Source of the DNA: Desulfurococcales archaeon
GTDB lineage: Archaea > Thermoproteota > Thermoprotei_A > Sulfolobales > Ignisphaeraceae
Direction of reading: 5' to 3'
Length of the DNA: 10,988 nucleotides
Assembly: GCA_028276605.1 (NCBI GenBank)
Contig: JAPYWC010000023.1
Coordinates: forward strand, 1-10,988
The position numbers and the translations under genes were made by a program. Positions within the stretch are counted from its first letter, which is position 1. Every line of letters starts with the position of its first letter. Positions 5,388 to 10,988 of this stretch are shown one piece after another. The notes beneath the pieces were generated by a model. It was not told the DNA's origin, did no database searches, and worked only from the letters and a program-made list of their open reading frames with translations.

Positions 5388-6236
5388 ATGATTTTGGGTA
5401 CTGTTGTTGTACAAGGTATTGGCAGAAATAGCTACATGATTATTAAGGTGAGAAAACTCATAGCACTGAAGAGATCTCCATACCAAGAAATTATAATTGC
5501 GGAGACGGATGATTTTGGAAAGGCCCTTATTCTTGATGGATACATTCAAAGCTCTGTAAGCGATGAGTATATATACCATGAAAGCCTTGTTCACCCAGCA
5601 ATGATTTTGCATCCTAATCCAAAGAAGGTACTGATAATTGGTGGTGGTGAAGGAGCAACGCTTAGGGAAGTTTTAAAACATAATACAGTTGAGGAGGCAA
5701 CAATGGTGGACATCGACAAGGACGTTGTCGAACTTTCTAAGGAGTATTTACCTGAGATGCATCAAGGAGCGTTCTTCGATCGACGTGCACGTGTGATCAT
5801 AGATGATGGAAAGAGATTTGTTGAAAGGGAGCTTGAAAAAGGGTCGAAATACGATGTTGTAATAATGGATCTTACAGATCCATACGCTAGCGAGATAGCA
5901 AAGGAGCTTTACACCGCAGAGTTCTTCAAGAAAATTTCGGAAATCCTTAGCCACAATGGTGTTGTAGCTACACAAGCAGGTTCAAAACATTTCTATGAAG
6001 ATGTCTATCTAGAGGTACTTAACGCTGTTAAGCAATCATTTAAGTATGTGTTAGAGTACCAGGTGTGGATCCCATCATTTGGTTATGCATGCAACTTTAT
6101 AGTAGGATCAAAAAGCGTTGATGCCTCAATACTGACCGAGGAATACATAGACAAGGTTCTTAAAGATAGAAATGTTGCAACTAGGTTTCTTAACGGTAAG
6201 ACCCTTCAAGCAATACTAAAGCTAGGCGTATACTAG
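5388..6236 (+). CDS. speE: Polyamine aminopropyltransferase (spermidine synthase family)
   Basis: The enzyme transfers the aminopropyl group of decarboxylated S-adenosylmethionine to a polyamine; archaeal members may use agmatine, putrescine or longer amines, so the exact product cannot be read from sequence. From this ATG the protein has 282 residues. Family motifs are all present: YQEI at the entry of the N-terminal beta domain, LDGYIQSSVSDEYIYHESLVHP, the nucleotide-binding GGGEGATLREVLKH, the acidic DID that binds the substrate, DDGKRF, and DLTDPY, whose second Asp is the expected proton acceptor. All catalytic residues look intact. The frame also opens at a TTG ten codons earlier (5358). 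I prefer the ATG because GGTGAG lies at 5379-5384 just before it and a TATA box places transcription start near 5356. The gene is monocistronic and converges with a surface-protein gene 38 bases downstream. Confidence 0.93.
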   Translation: MILGTVVVQGIGRNSYMIIKVRKLIALKRSPYQEIIIAETDDFGKALILDGYIQSSVSDEYIYHESLVHPAMILHPNPKKVLIIGGGEGATLREVLKHNTVEEATMVDIDKDVVELSKEYLPEMHQGAFFDRRARVIIDDGKRFVERELEKGSKYDVVIMDLTDPYASEIAKELYTAEFFKKISEILSHNGVVATQAGSKHFYEDVYLEVLNAVKQSFKYVLEYQVWIPSFGYACNFIVGSKSVDASILTEEYIDKVLKDRNVATRFLNGKTLQAILKLGVY

Positions 6237-6274
6237 ATGTACACTAAAACTATGGAATTCGTTAAATACAAAAA

Positions 6275-7636
6275 TTAGCCTCTTCTTTTATACTTCAAAA
6301 CCTTGATTATCATATATATCACAATCGCAGTATTTATTATTACGGTTGCTATAACTGCCAATAATATTATCAAGATGCTGCTTTTGCTTTCTTGCTCTTG
6401 CTGTGTTGGCGTTGCAACGGTTTCAATACTGTATATCCTTGCTCCATTGATAACATTACATAACGTTACTGAAGGAATGAAAAGCCCAACTGTGTTATTG
6501 GCTATAAAGCACGTCAATTGTCTTATGCTTTCCAAGCCTGTAAGAGTTGTGTTGATACTCTCAATTCTAATTACAATGCTAGGTTCAGGAGTTGTAGCAT
6601 TGAGAAGCGCATAAATTGATTCACCCCTCGATATATTTGCTTGCTGATAGATCCTTGAGTACCCTAACAATGTGCTTACAATTAATGGTGTAACTAACTT
6701 TGGTATGACAGTGTATAGTATGTGTTCAAATGGTAGAGATGGTAGTATTATTGACGAAATGTTATGAACTGCATTTATTGATATATTATAAGCTACGGCT
6801 AAGGAAGGCAACAAACACAGAAACGCTCTGTACGCATTCAGAACTTCTGCAGCATCAATGCCGTCTACATACACCTCAATATATGCAACATTGCCTAAAA
6901 TCCTTACATTAATTCTCACACTTGACTTCATAGGCATGAAATCAAGCACTTCACATCCTTTAACATTCTGAAGTAGTACAGCACCGTACCTAGATCTATC
7001 TATGTAGACATCAATCAGGTCTATAACTGCTGTAAATATGTCCTTATCCACCTTAAGCATTAGGACTCCATCAGCTGATTTCACCGCTTCCCCAATGTTA
7101 AATGCTGGATCTTTCAACATTTCTTTAATATACTTACCCAACCACATGGTAATAGCAACCGGTGTGGCATTGATTTTACCAGCACCTCCAATAGTTGATA
7201 CATTGTATTTCTGCCACTGTATAACTATGTCTTTCGAATCAACTGCTATGTTGCCTTCAACTCTTTCGCTAAGAAAGATTTTGTCGCTCATAATATTTGT
7301 GTTAATTACATAGTAGGCTCTTTCTCTACCAACAAAATATAGCTGAGCATTCATATTTAGCAACGCTGTAGCGTTGCTACTACTCTCTATTATGAAGAAC
7401 GTGTGTACATAACTAGGTGAGTATGAGAGAAAAATGAGTTGGAAAGGATCCGTAGGTATAGAAGAACCTGATCCAGAGAAACGCCACGTTATGCTGTTGC
7501 TGCTAACAATTAAATCATTTGGCTGAGCCAAAACAGGCTTAAGGTGCGTCAAAACAATAATTAGTGTTATTAGAGAAGCCAAAAGAAATCTTGACTTAAC
7601 ATTGGCATACCTATAACTACCGCTGGTAAGCAACAT
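6275..7636 (-). CDS. Secreted, C-terminally membrane-anchored protein, unknown function
   Basis: I do not recognise the family. The 453 residues read as a typical archaeal surface protein. The N-terminus has a basic stretch (YRYANVKSR), a hydrophobic core (FLLASLITLIIVLTHL, about 17-32) and a plausible signal-peptidase site after VLA at about residue 37. A large beta-rich ectodomain follows with about nine N-x-S/T sequons, consistent with glycosylation outside the cell. Near the C-terminus a Gln/Glu/Ser spacer (TPTQQEQESKSS) precedes a single membrane helix (ILIILLAVIATVIINTAIVIYMIIKV) and a basic cytoplasmic end (KYKRRG). The frame opens at a GTG at 7645. I chose the ATG at 7636 because AAGGTG lies at correct spacing before it. 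An A/T-rich TATA stretch sits at 7681-7691. It is monocistronic and faces the aminopropyltransferase tail to tail; roles as a receptor or S-layer partner are guesses. Confidence 0.82.
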   Translation of the reverse strand: MLLTSGSYRYANVKSRFLLASLITLIIVLTHLKPVLAQPNDLIVSSNSITWRFSGSGSSIPTDPFQLIFLSYSPSYVHTFFIIESSSNATALLNMNAQLYFVGRERAYYVINTNIMSDKIFLSERVEGNIAVDSKDIVIQWQKYNVSTIGGAGKINATPVAITMWLGKYIKEMLKDPAFNIGEAVKSADGVLMLKVDKDIFTAVIDLIDVYIDRSRYGAVLLQNVKGCEVLDFMPMKSSVRINVRILGNVAYIEVYVDGIDAAEVLNAYRAFLCLLPSLAVAYNISINAVHNISSIILPSLPFEHILYTVIPKLVTPLIVSTLLGYSRIYQQANISRGESIYALLNATTPEPSIVIRIESINTTLTGLESIRQLTCFIANNTVGLFIPSVTLCNVINGARIYSIETVATPTQQEQESKSSILIILLAVIATVIINTAIVIYMIIKVLKYKRRG

Positions 7637-7680
7637 GTGCCGCACCTTACTAGTATCTGACGTTCAAGTACGTAACGAAT

Positions 7681-7691
7681 TAAATAAATAA
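7681..7691 (-). promoter_or_regulatory. TATA-like promoter element of the surface-protein gene
   Basis: The minus strand reads TTATTTATTTA, centred near 7686. This would place transcription start near 7660 and leave a leader of about 24 bases that includes the AAGGTG ribosome binding site before the ATG at 7636. A second TATA-like sequence (AAATTTATATA, 7701-7711) lies just upstream and could be an alternative. The region is strongly A/T-rich, so the exact element is uncertain. Confidence 0.4.
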
Positions 7692-7778
7692 TTAAAAATG
7701 TATATAAATTTCTTGCCAAGAAAGTGTAAATCAGTGGCACAACACTATGAGAAATGAATTGGTTTATTTATTAAGATT

Positions 7779-8084
7779 TTATCTTTTTAGGGCTTCTGTA
7801 ATCCTTCTCATTTCCTCTTGCACCATAAACTCTATATCCCTGGCATGAACTCTTATAAGGTGGAGGTAAAAGCCACGCTTTGTAAATGGTCCTTTTTCAC
7901 AAAGGTTGCACCATAGCCCACCATTTTTTCTCGCTATTGACGAAGCGATTCTATCTATTGACTTAGCTAATACAGGCGCTATAGAGGGGGATACAAGATC
8001 TTCAAGCGCATATTTCTGTGAAAGCGCTGAAGCTTTTCGAGCCACATACTCAACAAGTTTTTTCATAGCTATCTCGTGCCTCAT
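7779..8084 (-). CDS. Small C2H2 zinc-finger protein
   Basis: A 101-residue protein with one classical C2H2 finger: C59-x2-C62-x12-H75-x4-H80 in WCNLCEKGPFTKRGFYLHLIRVH, with the aromatic/leucine core positions expected for the fold. The region before it (1-52) is helical and rich in Ala/Ser/Lys (MKKLVEYVARKASALSQKYALEDL and APVLAKSIDRIASSIARK). The short C-terminus is another charged helix (IEFMVQEEMRRITEALKR). Single C2H2 fingers of this type occur in small crenarchaeal chromosomal and viral proteins, often presumed to bind nucleic acid, but I cannot name a family. The ATG at 8084 has GGTG seven bases upstream, and a TATA-like CTTAAATATT lies near 8139. It is a single-gene unit on the same strand as its neighbours; no mobile-element hallmark is near. 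Confidence 0.8.
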   Translation of the reverse strand: MRHEIAMKKLVEYVARKASALSQKYALEDLVSPSIAPVLAKSIDRIASSIARKNGGLWCNLCEKGPFTKRGFYLHLIRVHARDIEFMVQEEMRRITEALKR

Positions 8085-8231
8085 TCAAAACACCACTGCG
8101 CGAGGTCTCAATCAAGATCTTTCAAAGACTACAATATTTAAGATATTACCCCAGTAAACCTAGCTATTGATAGGGACGTAACAGACCCATGTTCGCAACA
8201 AATTTACGGTGCAAAGCATGGCAAGCTAATG

Positions 8232-8591
8232 CTATTGCGATGGTGTGTTGGCCCCTAGGCAAGGCTCAAACCGCTTAATCATGACCTTCAGCTCTTCAAC
8301 TACTGCATCCAAACCTTTAGATGCGTAAACTGCGTAAGGAATTCTAAGCATGAGTGCTATAGATGTGCAATATTCCCCTATACACACAATCTCTATCCTT
8401 CCATCAGAAAAAGGCTCTTGAACTGGAACACTCCTGTAACCAACTCTCACCCTATATATGTCAATAGCAACATCAATTGCTTGCGGCTCTAACTCGCATG
8501 GGTAGAGATCGACAACGATAATGACATCGTTTCCTTCAAAGATAAAAACAGCTTTCCTATGCTCCTCAATAAAGACTTCTGTGTAGCTCAT
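8232..8591 (-). CDS. Conserved-looking protein of unknown function, second gene of a two-gene unit
   Basis: I do not recognise this 119-residue protein. It looks like a single soluble alpha/beta domain: strand-rich first half (KAVFIFEGNDVIIVVDLYPCELEP, AIDVAIDIYRVRVGYRSVPV), a central strand and turn (GRIEIVCIGEYCTSIALMLRIPYAVYA) and a C-terminal amphipathic helix (GLDAVVEELKVMIKRFEPC). Four cysteines (32, 70, 75, 111) are too scattered for a standard zinc site but could form disulphides, which are common in cytosolic crenarchaeal proteins. There is no signal peptide or membrane helix. It starts 30 bases after the stop of the RING-like zinc protein gene on the same strand, so the two are probably co-transcribed, and the partner gene is the best clue to its role. 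The ATG at 8591 has only a weak ribosome binding site, which also fits translation in a shared mRNA. Confidence 0.75.
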   Translation of the reverse strand: MSYTEVFIEEHRKAVFIFEGNDVIIVVDLYPCELEPQAIDVAIDIYRVRVGYRSVPVQEPFSDGRIEIVCIGEYCTSIALMLRIPYAVYASKGLDAVVEELKVMIKRFEPCLGANTPSQ

Positions 8592-8621
8592 TTTAGCTCA
8601 TTTCTTGGCTGCTCTACAAGT

Positions 8622-8843
8622 TCATATCTGAATTACGAGTACTAGCTCTGTACCACAGAAGGGGCATTTACCGTGAAGCCTCTTTGCATCTGCCCTGCAG
8701 TAATATATGCCATATTTTGGTCCACACTTAGGACACCAATACACTATATCGTCGCCTAGGTATAGCTTCTTTGCACAAATGCTACATTTTACTTCATACC
8801 ATCCCTTATGACCTGTTGCCCACGCACCTCTAGGTCTTAACAC
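8622..8843 (-). CDS. Small RING/PHD-like double-zinc protein
   Basis: A 73-residue protein that is almost all zinc-binding fold. Eight potential ligands are spaced C20-x2-C23-x13-C37-x2-C40-x8-C49-x7-H57-x2-C60-x2-C63. The order of four pairs with one His resembles cross-brace RING or PHD domains more than a simple zinc ribbon, but the fifth ligand is Cys and the sixth His, so it fits neither consensus exactly. It could equally be two successive zinc ribbons. Hydrophobic strands follow the knuckles (KKLYLGDDIVYW, TELVLVIQI). The start is GTG at 8843 with GGTG about eight bases upstream; a TATA-like TTCTATAAG (8868-8876) lies about 29 bases away, so the mRNA may be almost leaderless. It leads a two-gene unit with the unknown 119-residue protein and is divergent from a metallophosphoesterase gene. 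A protein-binding or RNA-binding role is inferred only. Confidence 0.82.
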   Translation of the reverse strand: MLRPRGAWATGHKGWYEVKCSICAKKLYLGDDIVYWCPKCGPKYGIYYCRADAKRLHGKCPFCGTELVLVIQI

Positions 8844-8903
8844 TGTTTTAACACCAGCCTTATTACTCTTATAGAATCACTACATTACAGTTTGCATGTG
8901 AGG

Positions 8904-8912
8904 AAATATAAG
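8904..8912 (+). promoter_or_regulatory. TATA box of the metallophosphoesterase gene
   Basis: AAATATAAG on the plus strand, centred at 8908, 24 bases before the ATG at 8932. This spacing predicts a leaderless mRNA starting at or next to the ATG, in keeping with the lack of any ribosome binding site there. The divergent TATA-like element of the zinc-protein gene lies at 8868-8876 on the other strand, so the 88-base gap holds two separate promoters. Confidence 0.55.
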
Positions 8913-8931
8913 CTGAGATGCGAAACCTTTT

Positions 8932-9654
8932 ATGTGGCTAAAGATGGTTGAGATAAATATACTTTCATTTTCAGATACACATGGAGTACAGCACTTACCT
9001 TTGTTGGTTTCATCGCTTAATGCATTACATAGCAGGGACTTAGACCTGGTTGTGATGGCGGGGGATATAGCTGATAGAGGTAGAGTAGAATCTGTTTCTC
9101 CAACAATAGAGGTTTTGAGGAGGTTCTTTAAAGACTTTTTAAACGTTCCTAAGATTGTAGCAGTATTTGGGAACGAGGAGTATATGGGTTCTGAGGAGCT
9201 GTTTATAAAGAGGTTTAAGGAGGTTGTATGGATAAACGATACCTACATCAAAATAAATGTGAAGGGAGTTGATATATGCATTGTTGGTAGTAGAGGTGTT
9301 TTAAAGAGGCCTACGCAATGGCAAGAACGAAACATTCCAAACATTCGTGAGATATATAGTCAGAGGTTGCGAATGCTGGCTGAAAATATTGCCACATGTA
9401 GGCAGCTAGGGTACTACACTATTCTAGTAACCCATTATGCGTCGACCTATGTTACAGTATATGGCGAAAGCCCTGCTATATATCCGTACTTGGGGTACCC
9501 AATAATTGAGGAATTGAATGTAAAGCCGCATATGGCGATACATGGCCATGCCCATAATGCTACGAGGCTTGAGGCTGTAGTTGATGGAGTTAGGGTATAC
9601 AACGTAGCTTTGCCAGCGAGAAAGGGTGTTACATTGATTAAGGCGCTGATTTGA
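8932..9654 (+). CDS. Calcineurin-like metallophosphoesterase
   Basis: A 240-residue single-domain phosphoesterase with a dinuclear metal centre; the substrate (nucleotide, phosphodiester or protein phosphate) cannot be read from sequence. The five signature blocks appear in order: D15-x-H17 in FSDTHG, GDIADRG (44-50), GNEEY (80-84), H168 in VTHYAS and HGHAH (204-208). Asp15, His17, Asp45, Asn81, His168, His206 and His208-type ligands are therefore mostly in place. The third block normally reads GNH(D/E). Here the His, which in many family members acts as proton donor, is replaced by Glu, as seen in some archaeal clades. There is no signal peptide or extra domain, so it is cytosolic. The ATG at 8932 fits a leaderless mRNA from the TATA box at 8904-8912; a second ATG follows four codons later. 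Its last 17 bases overlap the convergent CitG-like gene. Confidence 0.88.
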   Translation: MWLKMVEINILSFSDTHGVQHLPLLVSSLNALHSRDLDLVVMAGDIADRGRVESVSPTIEVLRRFFKDFLNVPKIVAVFGNEEYMGSEELFIKRFKEVVWINDTYIKINVKGVDICIVGSRGVLKRPTQWQERNIPNIREIYSQRLRMLAENIATCRQLGYYTILVTHYASTYVTVYGESPAIYPYLGYPIIEELNVKPHMAIHGHAHNATRLEAVVDGVRVYNVALPARKGVTLIKALI

Positions 9655-10450
9655 CTAGGTATAGAGATGCAAAGATTATGTAGGGCATTGCATAACTTAG
9701 ATCCTTGCCCGCCTTTCTATACGAAATATCAAGCTTCAGCAAATCTTGAAGTTGTGCCTTAGCAAGGTTAGCTGATTGTGGTAGGTCTTCTCTAACAGTC
9801 TCAATGAATGTTAACGAAAGTGCCGTGTTTACATTGCGTGTAATCTTAAAGTAGTTTTCAGCTGATGCAATTATTGATACTACTTTCTGTTGATTAGTTA
9901 AAGGTTCGAAAACCTTCATATGCCTTGCCATTAAAGAGAAGAAATCTGCTAGGTTCATACCCTCCATAACTGCTCTTCTCTCTGAAAGCTCAAGTAAATC
10001 TAGAACCCTAGCATATTCTCCACCAACGCTTCTCAAAACCTTAATTAATTCACTCGTTTCATCTGCTGATACATAAAGCAGCGCTTGGTACAGCCTCCGA
10101 AGAGCCTCACGAAAATCTCTAACTACAACATCAATTAATGCATCAAGATATGATGAGAACACAGAATGTATTGCAAGTGCGACATTCGCTCGAAACCCCA
10201 TATCCTGAACAATTATAGAGATCCCCCTAGCCATTGTTTTCCCTATCTCTAGGTTACCTATACTCCTATCTCCTCTTCTAAACTCACTGACTATGTCAGC
10301 AACATGACTGTAGAGTGATACTGCAGGAATAAGTGTAGAGAGTATGCAAATCTCGTAGTCCTCTGAAGGGTATAGCCTATGAGGCGCTGCTATCTTGGGA
10401 TAACTACTGCAAGCGTAAAACAGCGCCTTAATAACGTCTATTAACAACAA
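9638..10450 (-). CDS. CitG/MdcB-like protein (triphosphoribosyl-dephospho-CoA synthase family), probably divergent
   Basis: A 270-residue all-helical protein. Its layout resembles archaeal members of the CitG/MdcB family, which make the triphosphoribosyl-dephospho-CoA precursor of a citrate or malonate decarboxylase prosthetic group. The N-terminal helix and turn ACSSYPKIAAPHRL (13-26) align with the family's KPGNVHR-type motif. A helix with the family's G-x-L-I position follows (RRGDRSIGNLEIGKTMARGI, 58-77), and RANVALAIHSVFSSYLDAL (87-105) sits where NTNLGIxLLLxPL is expected. Downstream, LRSVGGEYARVLDLLELSERRAVMEGMNLADFFSLMARHMKVFEP matches the region of LGxxxxHDVR and erDxiAxqYxxxF. The Gly/Asn/Asp residues that define the active site seem largely replaced, so catalysis is doubtful. 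The start is TTG at 10450 or 10447 after GGTG. It converges with the phosphoesterase (17-base overlap). The family call is moderate. Confidence 0.6.
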   Translation of the reverse strand: MLLIDVIKALFYACSSYPKIAAPHRLYPSEDYEICILSTLIPAVSLYSHVADIVSEFRRGDRSIGNLEIGKTMARGISIIVQDMGFRANVALAIHSVFSSYLDALIDVVVRDFREALRRLYQALLYVSADETSELIKVLRSVGGEYARVLDLLELSERRAVMEGMNLADFFSLMARHMKVFEPLTNQQKVVSIIASAENYFKITRNVNTALSLTFIETVREDLPQSANLAKAQLQDLLKLDISYRKAGKDLSYAMPYIIFASLYLVKSAP

Positions 10451-10479
10451 TTAACACCAAACCATGTATTTTGAGTCAC

Positions 10480-10490
10480 TACTTAATAAC
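10480..10490. promoter_or_regulatory. TATA-like element between the CitG-like and membrane-protein genes
   Basis: The plus strand reads ACTTAATAAC (10481-10490). Its centre near 10485 predicts plus-strand transcription from about 10510-10513, just before the ATGs at 10515 and 10528. On the minus strand the same sequence (GTTATTAAGT) lies about 35 bases from the TTG start of the CitG-like gene, so it may serve both directions. The 77-base gap has no better candidate. Confidence 0.35.
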
Positions 10491-10527
10491 CTTGTCGCTG
10501 TAAGGAAGGTACATATGGTTATTAGAT

Positions 10528-10988
10528 ATGTTGCAACTGATTTTTTCAGTAACGCAACTTGTATACGCAATCTATGTACTTGAAAACCCTTCTATAGCAT
10601 TAGCTCTAGCGCCATTTGCACTTCTAAACATTATGATTGATGGCAAATACATCATTAAGGTGCCAAGCACAAACATAGCGTTCAATGTAAAGGGCGCAAT
10701 AGTGCCCATTGCAGTAACGACCATAATAACCTTAGCAAGCCCCCTAAACGGAGCCTACGATATTGTAATAGTGCTAGTAGGGCTCGCCATAGCCTTTTCA
10801 TCAACCTGCACAATTCTCATGGAAAAGATGATTGCTATAAACGTAATAGTCTACGTATCGCTCCACTATTTAGCGTCCAACATCCTATTTGCAGGCAACC
10901 CCCTACTACCTGCTGCACTTCCATTATCAGCATCACTAGGAGTTGTTATAGGTTCAGACATTTTTCACTACCTACATATAGCAAGAAG
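10528..10988 (+). CDS. Multi-pass membrane protein, DUF1614-like, cut by the window edge
   Basis: I translated this plus-strand frame directly; it is open from the ATG at 10528 to the window end (153 codons, 3' end missing). About six hydrophobic segments are visible at roughly 2-17, 21-37, 54-70, 77-97, 101-120 and 126-143. Two short patterns recall DUF1614 membrane proteins: NVKGAIVPI (53-61), where that family has an NVGGAxIP motif, and the C-terminal SASLGVVIGSDIFHYLHIA (134-152), equivalent to the family's GTLGTLIGADLL motif. Function is unknown. The C-ending and CTA/ATA-rich codons after about 10640 differ from the T/A-ending style of neighbouring genes. An in-frame TAA at 10502-10504 limits the start. 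A competing ATG at 10515 in another frame has better promoter and ribosome-site spacing (see findings), so the N-terminus is uncertain. Confidence 0.65.
   Translation, partial: MLQLIFSVTQLVYAIYVLENPSIALALAPFALLNIMIDGKYIIKVPSTNIAFNVKGAIVPIAVTTIITLASPLNGAYDIVIVLVGLAIAFSSTCTILMEKMIAINVIVYVSLHYLASNILFAGNPLLPAALPLSASLGVVIGSDIFHYLHIAR

Noticed and set aside
6303..7313. Several plus-strand open frames opposite the surface-protein gene
   Set aside because: All are shorter, lack start signals and disagree with each other in frame, while the minus strand has one 453-codon frame with signal peptide, sequons and anchor.
10464..10583. Independent small gene starting at the ATG at 10464 (39 codons)
   Set aside because: It has no ribosome binding site or recognisable features and overlaps a predicted promoter. 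I keep only its inner part as evidence for a possible frameshift.
1..10988. CRISPR arrays, insertion sequences, toxin-antitoxin or defence genes
   Set aside because: I saw no spaced direct repeats, no terminal inverted repeats with a transposase, and no recognisable defence protein in any frame I read.

Overview
The window looks like a piece of a chromosome from a hyperthermophilic crenarchaeon (Thermoproteota, class Thermoprotei; a Desulfurococcales- or Sulfolobales-type genome is my best guess, not proven). The reasons are the archaeal/eukaryotic-type translation genes (L39e, L31e, LX/L18a, S19e, aIF6, PDCD5, RNase P Rpp21), a tRNA gene with a bulge-helix-bulge intron at a non-canonical position, TATA-box promoters with short or absent leaders, and GGTG-type ribosome binding sites. 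No bacterial-type genes, insertion sequences or CRISPR arrays are visible.

Region 1 (1-4324, all minus strand) is one tightly packed housekeeping operon. In transcription order it holds rnp4 (RNase P Rpp21), a YhbY/CRM RNA-binding protein, rps19e, a PDCD5-family protein, rpl39e, rpl31e, aIF6, the LX/L18a ribosomal protein, prefoldin alpha and ftsY (C-terminus cut by the window edge). Several genes overlap by a single base (TAATG) or by tens of bases. Together they cover RNase P tRNA processing, large- and small-subunit ribosome assembly, co-translational folding and SRP-dependent targeting. The S19e protein carries an unusual serine-rich C-terminal tail.

Region 2 (4342-4732) starts with a near-palindromic TATA element that appears to serve both rnp4 on the minus strand and a tRNA-Glu(CTC) gene on the plus strand. 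The tRNA contains a 28-nt intron between positions 45 and 46. After it comes a gene-free stretch with two overlapping inverted repeats.

Region 3 (4733-7645) holds an orphan four-cysteine small protein, a clear polyamine aminopropyltransferase (speE-like) with a readable promoter, and, convergent with it, a large secreted, C-terminally membrane-anchored protein with many N-glycosylation sequons.

Region 4 (7779-9654) holds small zinc-binding proteins: a 101-residue C2H2 finger protein, and a two-gene unit of an eight-ligand RING/PHD-like zinc protein followed by an unknown 119-residue protein. Divergent from that unit is a calcineurin-like metallophosphoesterase whose usual GNH signature reads GNEE.

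Region 5 (9638-10988) holds a protein that resembles the CitG/MdcB triphosphoribosyl-dephospho-CoA synthase family with its substrate motifs apparently eroded. Divergent from it is the start of a multi-pass membrane protein resembling DUF1614, which runs off the right edge and may have a frameshift near its start.

I see no complete new system. The items most worth a second look are the tRNA intron with its shared promoter, the eroded CitG-like protein, the RING-like/unknown gene pair and the serine tail of S19e.
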